Origin: Treponema phagedenis
Lineage (GTDB): Bacteria; Spirochaetota; Spirochaetia; Treponematales; Treponemataceae
Direction of reading: 5' to 3'
DNA length: 64,000 bases
Assembly: GCF_008153345.1 (NCBI RefSeq)
Contig: NZ_CP042818.1
Coordinates: forward strand, 1,612,001-1,676,000
The notes beneath the pieces were generated by a model. That model was not told where the DNA came from and searched no databases. It saw only the letters and a list, made by a program, of their open reading frames with translations. Numbering within the stretch: position 1 is the stretch's first letter; each line of letters begins with the position of its first letter. Position numbers and translations under genes: made by a program. Below, piece after piece: positions 23,772-32,353 of this stretch.

Positions 23772-24618
23772 AGTTCCTTACTAATACTTCATTTATTTCT
23801 CCACGTTTATTACCATTACTATTTATTGAACGCTTTGCTTTTACAGTAATAATTTCATAATCTTTATACAATTCTCTAATGAAAGGGTGATCTGAATTTG
23901 ATAATAAAAATTTTACTCCTTTAGAGTTTAATTTATCGCACTCTTCTTTAAGTTCAATTTGTTGTTTCGTATCAAATCCATTTTCTGTATAACCTGTAAA
24001 AGAAGATGAGGATGAAATCGGCATGTATGGTGGATCAAAATATACAAATGCACCTTTCCTTAAATTTTTTAAGGAGTTTTTATAATCTCCATTCATTATC
24101 TTTATATTGTTTTCATTAAAATACTTCGACATAGCTAATACAACGGGCATATTAACTATATTAGGATTTTTGTATTTACCATAAGGAGAATTAAATTGCC
24201 CTGCTTGATTTACTCTAAATAAACCATTGTAACACGTTTTGTTCAAATAAATAATTCTTGCAGCTTTCTCAATGTCATTTATTTCCCCATATTTTTCATT
24301 TCTGTCTAATGCCCTAACTTCATAAAAATATTCCTCTGAATTAAGTCGCTCATGATTTTCTAAAGCTAAAATTAATTCATTAGGTTTCTCTTTAATTACT
24401 TTATAAATATTTATAAGCTCACTATTAAAATCATTTATAATTGCCTTTTTAGGCTGAATATCAAATATGACCGCTCCTCCACCTACAAAAGGCTCAACAT
24501 AAGTAGAAAATGTCTTTGGAATAAGCGGAACTATATCACTTAATAATTGTCTTTTGCCACCAACCCACTTTACTACAGGAGCAAGAACAATATTCTTTTT
24601 TCTTGAATTTTTAGTCAT
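23764..24618 (-). CDS. DNA adenine N6-methyltransferase, Dam/DpnM type
   Basis: A methylase of about 284 residues with the FxGxG-type SAM motif as VVKWVGGKRQLL and VEPFVGGGAVIF, and the catalytic motif FVYFDPPYMPIS near residue 180. The order places it in the alpha group (D12 class) with Dam and DpnM, many of which modify GATC. It protects host DNA from the endonuclease encoded downstream. The ATG at 24618 has AGGTGG and AGGA upstream; the longer frame to 24669 overlaps the regulator gene and is less likely. Confidence 0.85.
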   Translation of the reverse strand: MTKNSRKKNIVLAPVVKWVGGKRQLLSDIVPLIPKTFSTYVEPFVGGGAVIFDIQPKKAIINDFNSELINIYKVIKEKPNELILALENHERLNSEEYFYEVRALDRNEKYGEINDIEKAARIIYLNKTCYNGLFRVNQAGQFNSPYGKYKNPNIVNMPVVLAMSKYFNENNIKIMNGDYKNSLKNLRKGAFVYFDPPYMPISSSSSFTGYTENGFDTKQQIELKEECDKLNSKGVKFLLSNSDHPFIRELYKDYEIITVKAKRSINSNGNKRGEINEVLVRNYD

Positions 24619-24631
24619 AGTCCTATCCACC

Positions 24632-24844
24632 TTATCTTTTATCACTTGCACAGAACTGAAATACATCATTGGGGGTACATTCTAAAGCTTCGCATATACG
24701 GCTAATATTCGCCATTGAAACATATTTATTGTTGCCCATATTAGCAACACAATTCTCTGAAATGTTTGCTATCTCAATCAAGTCTTTTTTCTTCATTTTT
24801 TTATCTTCTAAAATCTTCCAAAGCGGTTGATAAGATACATTCAT
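24632..24844 (-). CDS. XRE-family regulator of the restriction-modification operon
   Basis: A 70-residue helix-turn-helix protein: SYQPLWKILEDKKMKKKDL, then the recognition helix region ISENCVANMGNNKYVSM, and CEALECTPNDVFQFC. GGAGG is 6 bases before the ATG at 24844. As the first gene of a three-gene unit with methylase and nuclease, it may act like a C (controller) protein that delays nuclease synthesis. The gene also resembles the broken regulator at 21313-21531, so it could be a general mobile-element regulator. Confidence 0.75.
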   Translation of the reverse strand: MNVSYQPLWKILEDKKMKKKDLIEIANISENCVANMGNNKYVSMANISRICEALECTPNDVFQFCASDKR

Positions 24845-25008
24845 TTTATACCTCCAAATATGACTTATTATAACAAAAAACTTGCAAAATCGCAAGTTTT
24901 AAGTATATCTCAAATGATTACTTCCATAAAAATTATATACATTATTCTTCACTCTGTGGTAATAGGCAAATTCTACATCCTCTATCATTATTTTTTCCAA
25001 TTCTCTTT

Positions 25009-25788
25009 TCATAAATATTCTCCTTTGTTATATTCTTCCCAAGTCGGGACATTTGATGTTTTCGCCTGCTTGCTTTTGCCCTGATCTTTATAAAACCAAG
25101 AAAGGATCGTCGCTTTATGGTCTTTATAGCTCTTTCCGCTACTCTTGATATATGCAGATAAGCGTTCAATGTAATTATCAAGCTGTGCATTTAGTTTGAT
25201 TTGTAAATCAGAAATATCTTCATCAGTTAAAAATACATTTTGAAATGTTCCAAGTCCGTTTTTACAAAAACTATATTCTCTCTTACTATACTTACTCTTA
25301 TTATTCTCTATATAGTTAGAGTCAACATTTTTAACTTCCTGAAGTTCATTTTCTTTACTTCTGAGGTCAACATCTTTTACTTCTGAAGTAAAGTTTTTTG
25401 ACTTCTGAAAGCCATTTCCTTTTGCTTGAAATACACTCATAAAGTCTTTTACATAAATGATATTAGGTTTTCCAAGTCCAAGCCTTACTCTTTCAATCAG
25501 TCCGATTCCTTTTTTATTGTCTAACTCATCCAATGTTTTTATGGCTGTCGGCTTTGAGATATTTCTTCTTCTCATAATTTCTTCAACGGTAAAATAGATA
25601 AATACTCTATTTTCTTTGTCTATCCAGTTATTCTTAAAAGATATTTCCGTTCGTTTTAGAAGCATGGAATAAAGGATAATTGCCTCTGCTGACAACCCCT
25701 TAAATTCTTCTCCATCAACTAATATCTCCGGTACTTTAAGAAAATTAAATCTCTCTGCTTCTCTGTTATAGAAATAGTCAAAGTCCAT
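25009..25788 (-). CDS. RepA-type replication initiator (RepA_N family)
   Basis: A protein of about 259 residues. The N-terminal winged-helix region (FNFLKVPEILVDGEEFKGLS, AEAIILYSMLLKRTEIS, ISKPTAIKTLDEL) is typical of RepA_N initiators of Gram-positive plasmids and conjugative elements. The Ser/Lys-rich middle is variable, and the C-terminal part contains helices and TWEEYNKGEYL. The start is the ATG at 25788 with GGAGG 7 bases upstream. It implies that part of the island once replicated as a plasmid or circular intermediate. The space 24845-25008 contains no gene. Confidence 0.8.
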   Translation of the reverse strand: MDFDYFYNREAERFNFLKVPEILVDGEEFKGLSAEAIILYSMLLKRTEISFKNNWIDKENRVFIYFTVEEIMRRRNISKPTAIKTLDELDNKKGIGLIERVRLGLGKPNIIYVKDFMSVFQAKGNGFQKSKNFTSEVKDVDLRSKENELQEVKNVDSNYIENNKSKYSKREYSFCKNGLGTFQNVFLTDEDISDLQIKLNAQLDNYIERLSAYIKSSGKSYKDHKATILSWFYKDQGKSKQAKTSNVPTWEEYNKGEYL

Positions 25789-25817
25789 CGCTTCACCTCC
25801 TCTCTTAAAATTTGCAA

Positions 25818-25845
25818 AGAAAAAGACGATAGTTTTTCTATCGCC
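25818..25845 (-). terminator. Terminator/attenuator hairpin upstream of repA
   Basis: On the minus strand GGCGATAG-AAAAA-CTATCGTC is followed by TTTTTC. It ends transcription coming from the right or acts as an attenuator for the initiator gene. Confidence 0.6.
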
Positions 25846-25894
25846 TTTGGTTACCATTTTGATGAAATTTTTTAAATCATAAGAATAGAATCTG

Positions 25895-26302
25895 TTAAGC
25901 CACTTTTTGAGCAATCATCACACCAATCGGTGCAAGACCTCCATGTGCCAATTTCATTTCAACTACTGAAAATCCATATTCTTTAATAAAATCTTCAAAT
26001 TGATTTTTATTCCATTCTTGATACATCTTAAATCCTAAAATAGACATCAAACTTTTTATCATTTTTCTTTGTTTTCCCTCTTTCCATAGAAAAGTGGGGG
26101 CGCACAAAGTCCCATTAGGTTTTAACACCCTATATATTTCTTTCATCGCCTCATCCGGTTTAGGCATAATATGAAGTGCATTAGCAATTAACACACAATC
26201 AAATTTTTCATGCGAATAGGATAATGCTACTGCATCGGCTGTTTCAAATGTAAGATTTTCGTATTCTCCATGCTTTCTTGCTTCCAAAATCATTCGTTTC
26301 AA
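25895..26302 (-). pseudogene. SAM methyltransferase, C-terminal fragment
   Basis: The 135 residues contain the later part of a class I methyltransferase: NLTFETADAVALSY, FDCVLIANALHIMPKPDEAM, IYRVLKPNGTL and the C-terminal strands. The SAM-binding glycine motif, expected about 50 residues earlier, is missing and there is no proper start or ribosome binding site. The break at about 26302 joins DNA of higher GC. It is a truncated cargo gene. Confidence 0.65.
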
Positions 26303-26671
26303 TATAATTTTTTAGAACTTTTTTTCGTCCTCCATCGCCATCTTCATTAAAGACATAATGCTTGTAAAACTGCTTAAAATGCAGGATTTTTATGATTTCA
26401 CTCTTTGTATCAACGCTATGCACTCCACATGGCTTGATTGCTCCAGATTGATGTCAGATTTTTGCGGTCGTTCGCGGGAATTTATCAAAGCGTGTTTTTC
26501 CCGTAAAATACACCGATTTTTACCCTTGTGCGTTCTCGGAAACAGGTCAAAGGCCTTACTCCTACCTATAATATGCAAATCCACAGATTTGCCGACCGCT
26601 TCAAGACTTCGCTCCGAGGGAACAAGTCTGAAATCCCATCGCCTCAACTCTAATCTTCCGTTCCCGAATGT
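26303..26671. other. Non-coding stretch of higher GC between fragments
   Basis: No gene is convincing on either strand. Short frames of 85 and 132 codons exist but show no domain or ribosome binding site. The stretch has a higher GC content than the mobile DNA to its left and may be a piece of an intergenic region carried in with the defence genes. Confidence 0.4.
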
Positions 26672-27868
26672 TCAGAATGGAAGTGCTGCTCGCTTTAAAA
26701 AAGTATCATCATCTGATACAGATACAGTTTGCAAGTCAAAGAAAGGATTCGCATGATAAAATTTTCCAGTTCCGTCCTGCATAGACTTAATCATTGCTAT
26801 CTGAGGATCGGCTGTAGAAGTATCCTTGATATATTTCCTATACTTTACTATGTTATCTTTTCCTACCGTATCTTCGGCTGTTGCAACATATCTACCTACA
26901 GCAGTTTTATAATCATCCGCTGAAGTGATAAGTATCGATGTAAAAGGACAATCCGCTGCTTTTATTTCACCTTCATTATTTCTTAGGAGAAGTACATAAA
27001 TCTCATTGGGCATTGCATCGAAATGTTGTTGTGAAACAATATATGGTAATGAGAAGGATGATAGCTCGCTATCCTTCATATACTGCTGATAAACTTTGAT
27101 GCCATCATGATAACGTCCCGAAACATGGAGGTCATTCTTAAACTCCGCAGAAAAAAACGTAAGAAATTCTATATAGCTATCCTCCGTGAATTTTATCGCT
27201 TGCTGCATCTTATCTTTAAGATCGGCCTTTTCATGCTGCTCACCGTTTCTGAGAAAAGCTCCCATGTTCATCTTGTTCTCGCAGCCAAACAATCCTATCG
27301 AAATCTGATTATTTATAAAGGCTGTATGCTTCACACGATTACATACAGCATCAATATACTTGAATTCATCATCGCTATCAGTCTTTGAAAACCATGCTGA
27401 TGTAAGCGGAAATTCTCCAGAGTACGTTTGCTGTTGAAATCTATCCTTCATTGCCGGGAAGTCTGTTTTGTCTACTTTCTTCCCTTTATTAGCCAACAAT
27501 CCAGCGTTTGCAATTTGTCCGATACTATCAAAACTATTTCTAAGATACTGATAAAAATCCCGTATTAGTTTCTGTATCAAGAAAAAACCATCGACATCAT
27601 TGCCTGCGATATCTATTAAAAAGTCTGGTAGATCCGCATCAGTTATAGCAACGCTCTTGTGGTTTATTATTCTCTCTGATATTTCCTCGTTGTTCTTATG
27701 TGCATCTTCAGTCATTTTTGCAGAAATCGCTGTGATGGTGTCCAGACAATACTGTGCTACCCTTATATTTGCATTCGTATTTTCAATAAATTGCCAAGCC
27801 GTATAAACTTTGTGCTCAGCAAGTTCTTTTTTTAACACATCAAAATCCATTGTCAGACATCCTCTCAC
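26672..27868 (-). CDS. 398-residue hypothetical protein downstream of the GmrSD-like gene
   Basis: A soluble, mostly helical protein without signal peptide or membrane segment. The helical core around residues 110-200 contains YIDAVCNRVKHTAFINNQ; the NxxKH pattern resembles motifs in HEPN-like helical domains, but the match is weak. The C-terminal third has mixed strands and helices. The GTG at 27868 overlaps the previous stop; the ATG at 27850 has AGAGG upstream and is the other possible start. The frame ends just at the GC-shift region, so the C terminus may have been changed. Its tight coupling to the two upstream genes suggests a partner in defence. Confidence 0.6.
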   Translation of the reverse strand: MRGCLTMDFDVLKKELAEHKVYTAWQFIENTNANIRVAQYCLDTITAISAKMTEDAHKNNEEISERIINHKSVAITDADLPDFLIDIAGNDVDGFFLIQKLIRDFYQYLRNSFDSIGQIANAGLLANKGKKVDKTDFPAMKDRFQQQTYSGEFPLTSAWFSKTDSDDEFKYIDAVCNRVKHTAFINNQISIGLFGCENKMNMGAFLRNGEQHEKADLKDKMQQAIKFTEDSYIEFLTFFSAEFKNDLHVSGRYHDGIKVYQQYMKDSELSSFSLPYIVSQQHFDAMPNEIYVLLLRNNEGEIKAADCPFTSILITSADDYKTAVGRYVATAEDTVGKDNIVKYRKYIKDTSTADPQIAMIKSMQDGTGKFYHANPFFDLQTVSVSDDDTFLKRAALPF

Positions 27869-28275
27869 TCAATCCGCTTCAACAGTTCCTTTGGCGACAG
27901 TTTCCAGAGCCCTCTCTCTTGCCGGAGTAAGTCTACCGTGCCATGATTGATGATATAATCCTGAGCCTCCTGCTGCGATAATCCTTCCGTGCTCATAAGA
28001 TAAGACTCCAGTTCGCGGCATGGGTAATTAATCGTTCTCTCAATTCTGATCTGTTCCTGAGCTTCATTTTCTCTAAGGCCATAGTACTTCTGGAGAAGAC
28101 GAACTATTTCAGCGTCTTTTGTTTTAGATTCATAAAGTGCCGCCGTTAAAATCGATATCCCAGCTTCTCGCTCCTGCTGCGCTGTCTCATCGTCATGCCT
28201 CAAAACCGCTTCTCGCGTAGTGTCGAGCAAAAAGTATCCAGCACCTGCCAGAAAATCCGTAAAATTTCGTCCCAT
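27865..28275 (-). CDS. 136-residue hypothetical protein, middle gene of the defence cluster
   Basis: A small soluble helical protein that starts MGRNFTDFLAGAGYFLLD and ends LSPKELLKRIE. The segment LLQKYYGLRENEAQEQIR is likely a helix-turn-helix-like or coiled helical pair; I do not recognise a family. It is 19 bases downstream of the GmrSD-like gene and its stop overlaps the start of the next gene (GTGA), so the three are made together. In this position it could be an accessory or regulatory subunit. Confidence 0.55.
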   Translation of the reverse strand: MGRNFTDFLAGAGYFLLDTTREAVLRHDDETAQQEREAGISILTAALYESKTKDAEIVRLLQKYYGLRENEAQEQIRIERTINYPCRELESYLMSTEGLSQQEAQDYIINHGTVDLLRQERGLWKLSPKELLKRIE

Positions 28276-28294
28276 ATATGCTCACCCGCTTTCT

Positions 28295-30364
28295 TTATTC
28301 ATCAGCTTGTTTACTGTATGACTGCTCGATCAGTTCCATCACATCGTCAATCTCTGACGTATGTTCAAAAAACACCTCAACATCACCATTGCCCCATCTG
28401 CCAAGACCGGTGACGTCTTTGCACAGTCCCTTTGGATCGTGAATCTCTGAAAACTTCATATTCAAAGAAATTCGAAGGCGCTGTTTCTGAACAACGATAT
28501 CAACGAAATTGGTATCCAACTTGTAGGCGATATACAGCTTCTTAAACTCACGCTTCACATCCGGTGACAGATTACAAATTCGTCTGTCGAGCATATCAAA
28601 AAGCGTCCGTGTAAATGCATTGATATCGTAAGAGTCAATCGTGTATTTCTGGGCAGGCTTTTCCTCTACCTGATATGGCGCAAGTTCAGCAGCAGTAATC
28701 TCAGGATAAGTCCATATCTGTTCTGCCTTTTCGGCCAGCAACTTTGCACGTTCTTTTATGTGCTGTTCATTCCACTCTGTCAGCTTTACCAGATAGGCAT
28801 TAAGACGCAGAGCGCTTTCTTTGAATCCACCCTCCATATCCATTTTTACCATAAATGGATTATCGCTCATTTCCGAGTTATAAGCTGTTAGTGTCAGGTT
28901 TCCTATTGTATGCAGATAGGTCTTCTGAACCTCTTTCCAATTTGCGCCAAGCATAGTCTTCCACTCGTCACGTGGATTGCTGTTCTGTGGCATAATGTGT
29001 TCAATCGTATAATTCTCGATAATGATTGGAGCTTTGTTCCCGAAGTTTTCAAGGTGGCTGAGAATGAAGTTTCTGGAACGCATATTGTAAATGTCACGGG
29101 ACACAAATGCCTTCTCGAATTTCTCATCATCCGGGAACTCTTTATAGTCATCGCGCAGTACGAAGAAGGCCTTAATAGAATTCATATAATCATCGGTCTT
29201 GATTTCATTACGCAGCGTCGCAAACGTCTTATTAAGCGAATTCGTCGGAATGTCGCAGATGCTTCTACGAAATACATAACTGATGCACATCTTGATAATC
29301 TCAATAAGATCATCTTCCGTGATAACGCCCTCTGTGCAATCGTTATGCACTTTGAGCAAGAACGGGAATGCTACTTCCATGCGAAGATCGCCAATATCTG
29401 AGTACAAAGATTTTAAGACCGGCTTGTCACTCCTGCGGAATACCATGTTTGTATAGTATGTAGCATAGGTCAGCAGGTCGGCGCAAAGTTCCCGAATCGT
29501 GCTGAATTCACAATTCAAGTGATAGGCTTTGAATCCCTCATAAACCCGGTCGATCTTCGGGATGCGCGTAGTCTTCATTGTCAGATAATCACGGAAAAAT
29601 CTATCCATGACAGAGTCCTGCTTCTCATAATCAAAGAGCAGCTCCATCGGTCTCCACATGTGCTCATAGACATACCGCTGTTCTGACGGTTCAAGCCCCA
29701 TCAGCACATAGTTTCGGATTAAGTCAGATTCAGACAACTCTTTACCTGTAGAGTTCAAGCTCTCGAAAATTGCCTGCGCATCATCCACATTTCGATCAAG
29801 TGTAATATTGACAATCTGTAGTTTACCTATAGCCTCGTAGACATCTTTCGGCTGCAATTCCATATCGGCTATTTTACCGGCAAAAAAGTTGTAGTTCGAC
29901 AGGATGCGAGACAGACAGGGATCGCTGATTGGCTTCTTCTCAACAAGACTAATCAGCAGGTCGCGGTCTGTTTCTGTAAGAAGCAATTTGTACCTCTCGT
30001 CACCATCCTCATATTCGTTCTTCAGAAGCATATTATCGATGCGACGAGCATTGATAGTGCCATCTTCCGGATGTTCTTCCGCATAGTCGCGGAGGGCAAT
30101 CAGCAGCAAGCTCAGCGTGGTTAAACGCTGCTGCCCATCAATTATCATATATTTCTGAACACCAGTCGGCATTGCCTGCTCCGCAATATTTACGATAGAG
30201 CCAACAAAGTGACCGACCTTATCCTTTTTCTGCATGTCAACGATATCATTCCAAAGGCGACTGCATTGTTCCGTCTCCCAACTGTAGTATCTCTGATATA
30301 CAGGAATGAGAAACTGCTTATTTCCATTTAAGATGGCGTAGATATTACCTTTTGTCGCGTCCAT
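28295..30364 (-). CDS. GmrSD-like DUF262/DUF1524 type IV restriction enzyme
   Basis: A 689-residue protein with three recognisable parts. The N-terminal DUF262 domain carries IPVYQRYYSWE and the diagnostic IDGQQRLTTLSLLL (about residue 76), an NTP-binding and hydrolysis module related to ParB. The DUF1524 HNH nuclease is YTIEHIMPQNSN near 455, with HTIGNLTLT about 40 residues later. The C-terminal DUF5655-like domain contains LGRWGNGDVEVFFEH. Fused GmrSD proteins cut phage DNA with modified (for example glucosylated) cytosine. The catalytic motifs look intact. It leads a three- or four-gene leftward cluster. Its codon use differs from both the AT-rich cargo and the spirochaete genes. Confidence 0.85.
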   Translation of the reverse strand: MDATKGNIYAILNGNKQFLIPVYQRYYSWETEQCSRLWNDIVDMQKKDKVGHFVGSIVNIAEQAMPTGVQKYMIIDGQQRLTTLSLLLIALRDYAEEHPEDGTINARRIDNMLLKNEYEDGDERYKLLLTETDRDLLISLVEKKPISDPCLSRILSNYNFFAGKIADMELQPKDVYEAIGKLQIVNITLDRNVDDAQAIFESLNSTGKELSESDLIRNYVLMGLEPSEQRYVYEHMWRPMELLFDYEKQDSVMDRFFRDYLTMKTTRIPKIDRVYEGFKAYHLNCEFSTIRELCADLLTYATYYTNMVFRRSDKPVLKSLYSDIGDLRMEVAFPFLLKVHNDCTEGVITEDDLIEIIKMCISYVFRRSICDIPTNSLNKTFATLRNEIKTDDYMNSIKAFFVLRDDYKEFPDDEKFEKAFVSRDIYNMRSRNFILSHLENFGNKAPIIIENYTIEHIMPQNSNPRDEWKTMLGANWKEVQKTYLHTIGNLTLTAYNSEMSDNPFMVKMDMEGGFKESALRLNAYLVKLTEWNEQHIKERAKLLAEKAEQIWTYPEITAAELAPYQVEEKPAQKYTIDSYDINAFTRTLFDMLDRRICNLSPDVKREFKKLYIAYKLDTNFVDIVVQKQRLRISLNMKFSEIHDPKGLCKDVTGLGRWGNGDVEVFFEHTSEIDDVMELIEQSYSKQADE

Positions 30365-30368
30365 TAGG

Positions 30369-30512
30369 TTAGTCCTCCTTCTTTGTTCCGTATGGCGCAG
30401 GTTCTTCCGCTACCATCTGTAAATCCTGTGCTTTTTTACTGAAAGCCTCAGCATAGTTAACTACCCGATGTTCATATCGTTCTCCTATAATTTTTTTAAG
30501 AAAAGAGTCCAT
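30369..30512 (-). CDS. 47-residue hypothetical protein before the GmrSD-like gene
   Basis: The frame from the ATG at 30512 reads MDSFLKKIIGERYEHRVVNY and ends EEPAPYGTKKED, finishing 4 bases before the GmrSD-like start; the ribosome binding site of that gene lies within it. GGAG is present about 13 bases upstream of its own ATG. It may be a small regulator or the C-terminal remnant of a longer protein. Beyond it, 30513-30896 contains no gene; GC-rich hairpins lie at 30815-30890. Confidence 0.35.
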   Translation of the reverse strand: MDSFLKKIIGERYEHRVVNYAEAFSKKAQDLQMVAEEPAPYGTKKED

Positions 30513-30903
30513 AATTTTCTTAACTCCGAGGGATTAAAATATACCATGAAATATTTTTATGCAGAAGACAAAACTCATTATAAATTTCAAGCTTGGAGAC
30601 TTCTTTATAAAAATAATAGCAGGTTTTAAAAACATTTCCAAGCATAGTTTTTTTGCACTTGCAGGGCGTATACGTGTGACAGAGTAAAAATACTGTAAGT
30701 GGTGATTTAGAAAAATTAAACCGGAATTTATCTATTGATTTTAGGATACAGGCTGCTTAAAAAAAATAACTTTCGTGTCAAAAAAACGGAGGTCAGTACA
30801 CAACGCGCATAAAACGGCAGGTCTAAGGGCTGCCCAAGCCCTTAATGCGAAGCATAAGCGGGGTCTAAGGGGCAGCCGCCCCTTACTCAAAACCCCTTGA
30901 GAA

Positions 30904-30932
30904 TTGACAGAAATCTCTTTTTTCCGTACCAT
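30904..30932 (+). promoter_or_regulatory. pepT promoter, probably leaderless
   Basis: TTGACA (30904-30909), 17 bases, TACCAT (30927-30932). The ATG begins 6 bases after the -10 element, where transcription should start, and no ribosome binding site is visible. A leaderless message is the simplest reading. Confidence 0.5.
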
Positions 30933-30938
30933 AGCCGC

Positions 30939-32180
30939 ATGACCACAAACGATATTAAACCGAAACTTTTAGAGCGGTTGGTTCGCTATACCGCCATCGG
31001 CACACAAAGCAAGGCGGAAAAGGCTGACCAAGGTATTATCCCTTCAAGCGAAGTACAATGGGAGCTTGCAAAGCTTTTAGTAAAAGAATTAGAGGATCTT
31101 GGACTGAAGGCAGAGCTTGATGAGCATTGTTATGTCTTTGCCCGTCTGCCCGCAACCGAAGGCTGCCGGCAGAAAAAAGGATTCGGACTTTGCGCACATA
31201 TGGATACGGCAAGCGATGCGCCCGCCGATACTGTAAAACCGCAGGTGCATACCGATTACGACGGTAAGCCTATTGTATTAAAAGACGGCTTTGTAATAGA
31301 CCCGGCACATGATGCCGATTTAGCCGCTTGCATCGGTGACACGATTATCACCTCCGACGGCACCACCCTCTTGGGCGCCGACGATAAGGCGGGAATTGCA
31401 GGCATTATGACCGCCGTTGAATTCCTTTTGGCAAATCCGAACATTGCCCACGGCCCAATCGAAATTCTTTTTACTCCCGATGAGGAAACCGGACACGGAA
31501 TGGATTTTGTTCCGCTTGAGAAGATTCAGTCAAAAGCGTTTTACACGATAGATGGGGGACAGGAAGGCGAGGTTGAAGACGAATGTTTTAACGCATACCG
31601 AAGCGACATTGTTTTTACCGGAATTGCCGCACACCTTGGCGCCGCCCGCGGCAAAATGGTAAATGCGGTAACGATGGCAGCCTCTTTTATTGAGTCTTTG
31701 CCCCCGCAAGAAAGCCCCGAGGCTACCGACGGATATTACGGCTTTTTTTGCCCCTTGGAGCTTGAGGCAACCGCCGAAAAGGCAACCTTACGGGTTTATA
31801 TCCGTGATTTCGGCGCTATTCAGGAGCGCTTAAAGCGTATCGATACGCTTGCCGCCGCCATCGAAGCCTGCTATCCGAACGGAAAGGTTTCGGTAACGCA
31901 TACGGAGCAATACCGAAACATGAAAACAAAACTCGATACAAGCCCCGAAATTCTTGCGCGTTTAAAAGAAGCGGTTCGCCGCGCCGGCGTTGAACCCAAG
32001 CTGAAACCCATTCGCGGCGGCACTGACGGCTCACGTCTTACCGAGCTTGGAATCCCTACGCCGAATCTTTTTACCGGCGGACATAACTATCACTCAAGGA
32101 CGGAGTGGGCATCGCTTAATCAAATGGAAAAAATGTGCTTGAGCATTATTGAGCTTGCAAAAATTTGGGCTGAGGAATGA
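30939..32180 (+). CDS. pepT: Peptidase T (tripeptide aminopeptidase)
   Basis: A 413-residue M20-family zinc peptidase that removes the N-terminal residue from tripeptides in the cytoplasm. Metal ligands are visible in LCAHMDTAS, LLGADDKAGIAG, PDEETGHGMDF and the C-terminal GHNYHSRTEW; the DxxDxxA-type start MTTNDIKPKLLERLVRY is typical. The length fits the family. The ATG at 30939 is chosen over the longer frame from 30897, which runs through the promoter. It is the first clearly spirochaete-type gene to the right of the island. Peptide use suits an amino-acid-fermenting Treponema. Confidence 0.93.
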   Translation: MTTNDIKPKLLERLVRYTAIGTQSKAEKADQGIIPSSEVQWELAKLLVKELEDLGLKAELDEHCYVFARLPATEGCRQKKGFGLCAHMDTASDAPADTVKPQVHTDYDGKPIVLKDGFVIDPAHDADLAACIGDTIITSDGTTLLGADDKAGIAGIMTAVEFLLANPNIAHGPIEILFTPDEETGHGMDFVPLEKIQSKAFYTIDGGQEGEVEDECFNAYRSDIVFTGIAAHLGAARGKMVNAVTMAASFIESLPPQESPEATDGYYGFFCPLELEATAEKATLRVYIRDFGAIQERLKRIDTLAAAIEACYPNGKVSVTHTEQYRNMKTKLDTSPEILARLKEAVRRAGVEPKLKPIRGGTDGSRLTELGIPTPNLFTGGHNYHSRTEWASLNQMEKMCLSIIELAKIWAEE

Positions 32181-32353
32181 AATGACTGTTTTTCATTCCG
32201 ATTGCAAAATTCCCACCCTTGAAATCAGGGCTGCATGCCTTTGTAAAGCAGCCCATCCACCTTCTTCCATATAATAAAGAAGCAGGTAAAATTCGCCGAT
32301 GAAAGTAATAGGAGCCGGTGTTTTTATGTTTGCGGCAGGGTAAGGAGTGTAAT

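Noticed and set aside
24942-25190. 82-codon minus-strand frame overlapping the repA end
   Set aside because: It lies in another frame of the supported RepA-type gene and has no features of its own.
26358-26756. A 132-codon plus-strand frame with an 85-codon frame opposite
   Set aside because: Neither shows a domain, a ribosome binding site or sensible composition; the first also runs into the end of a supported gene.
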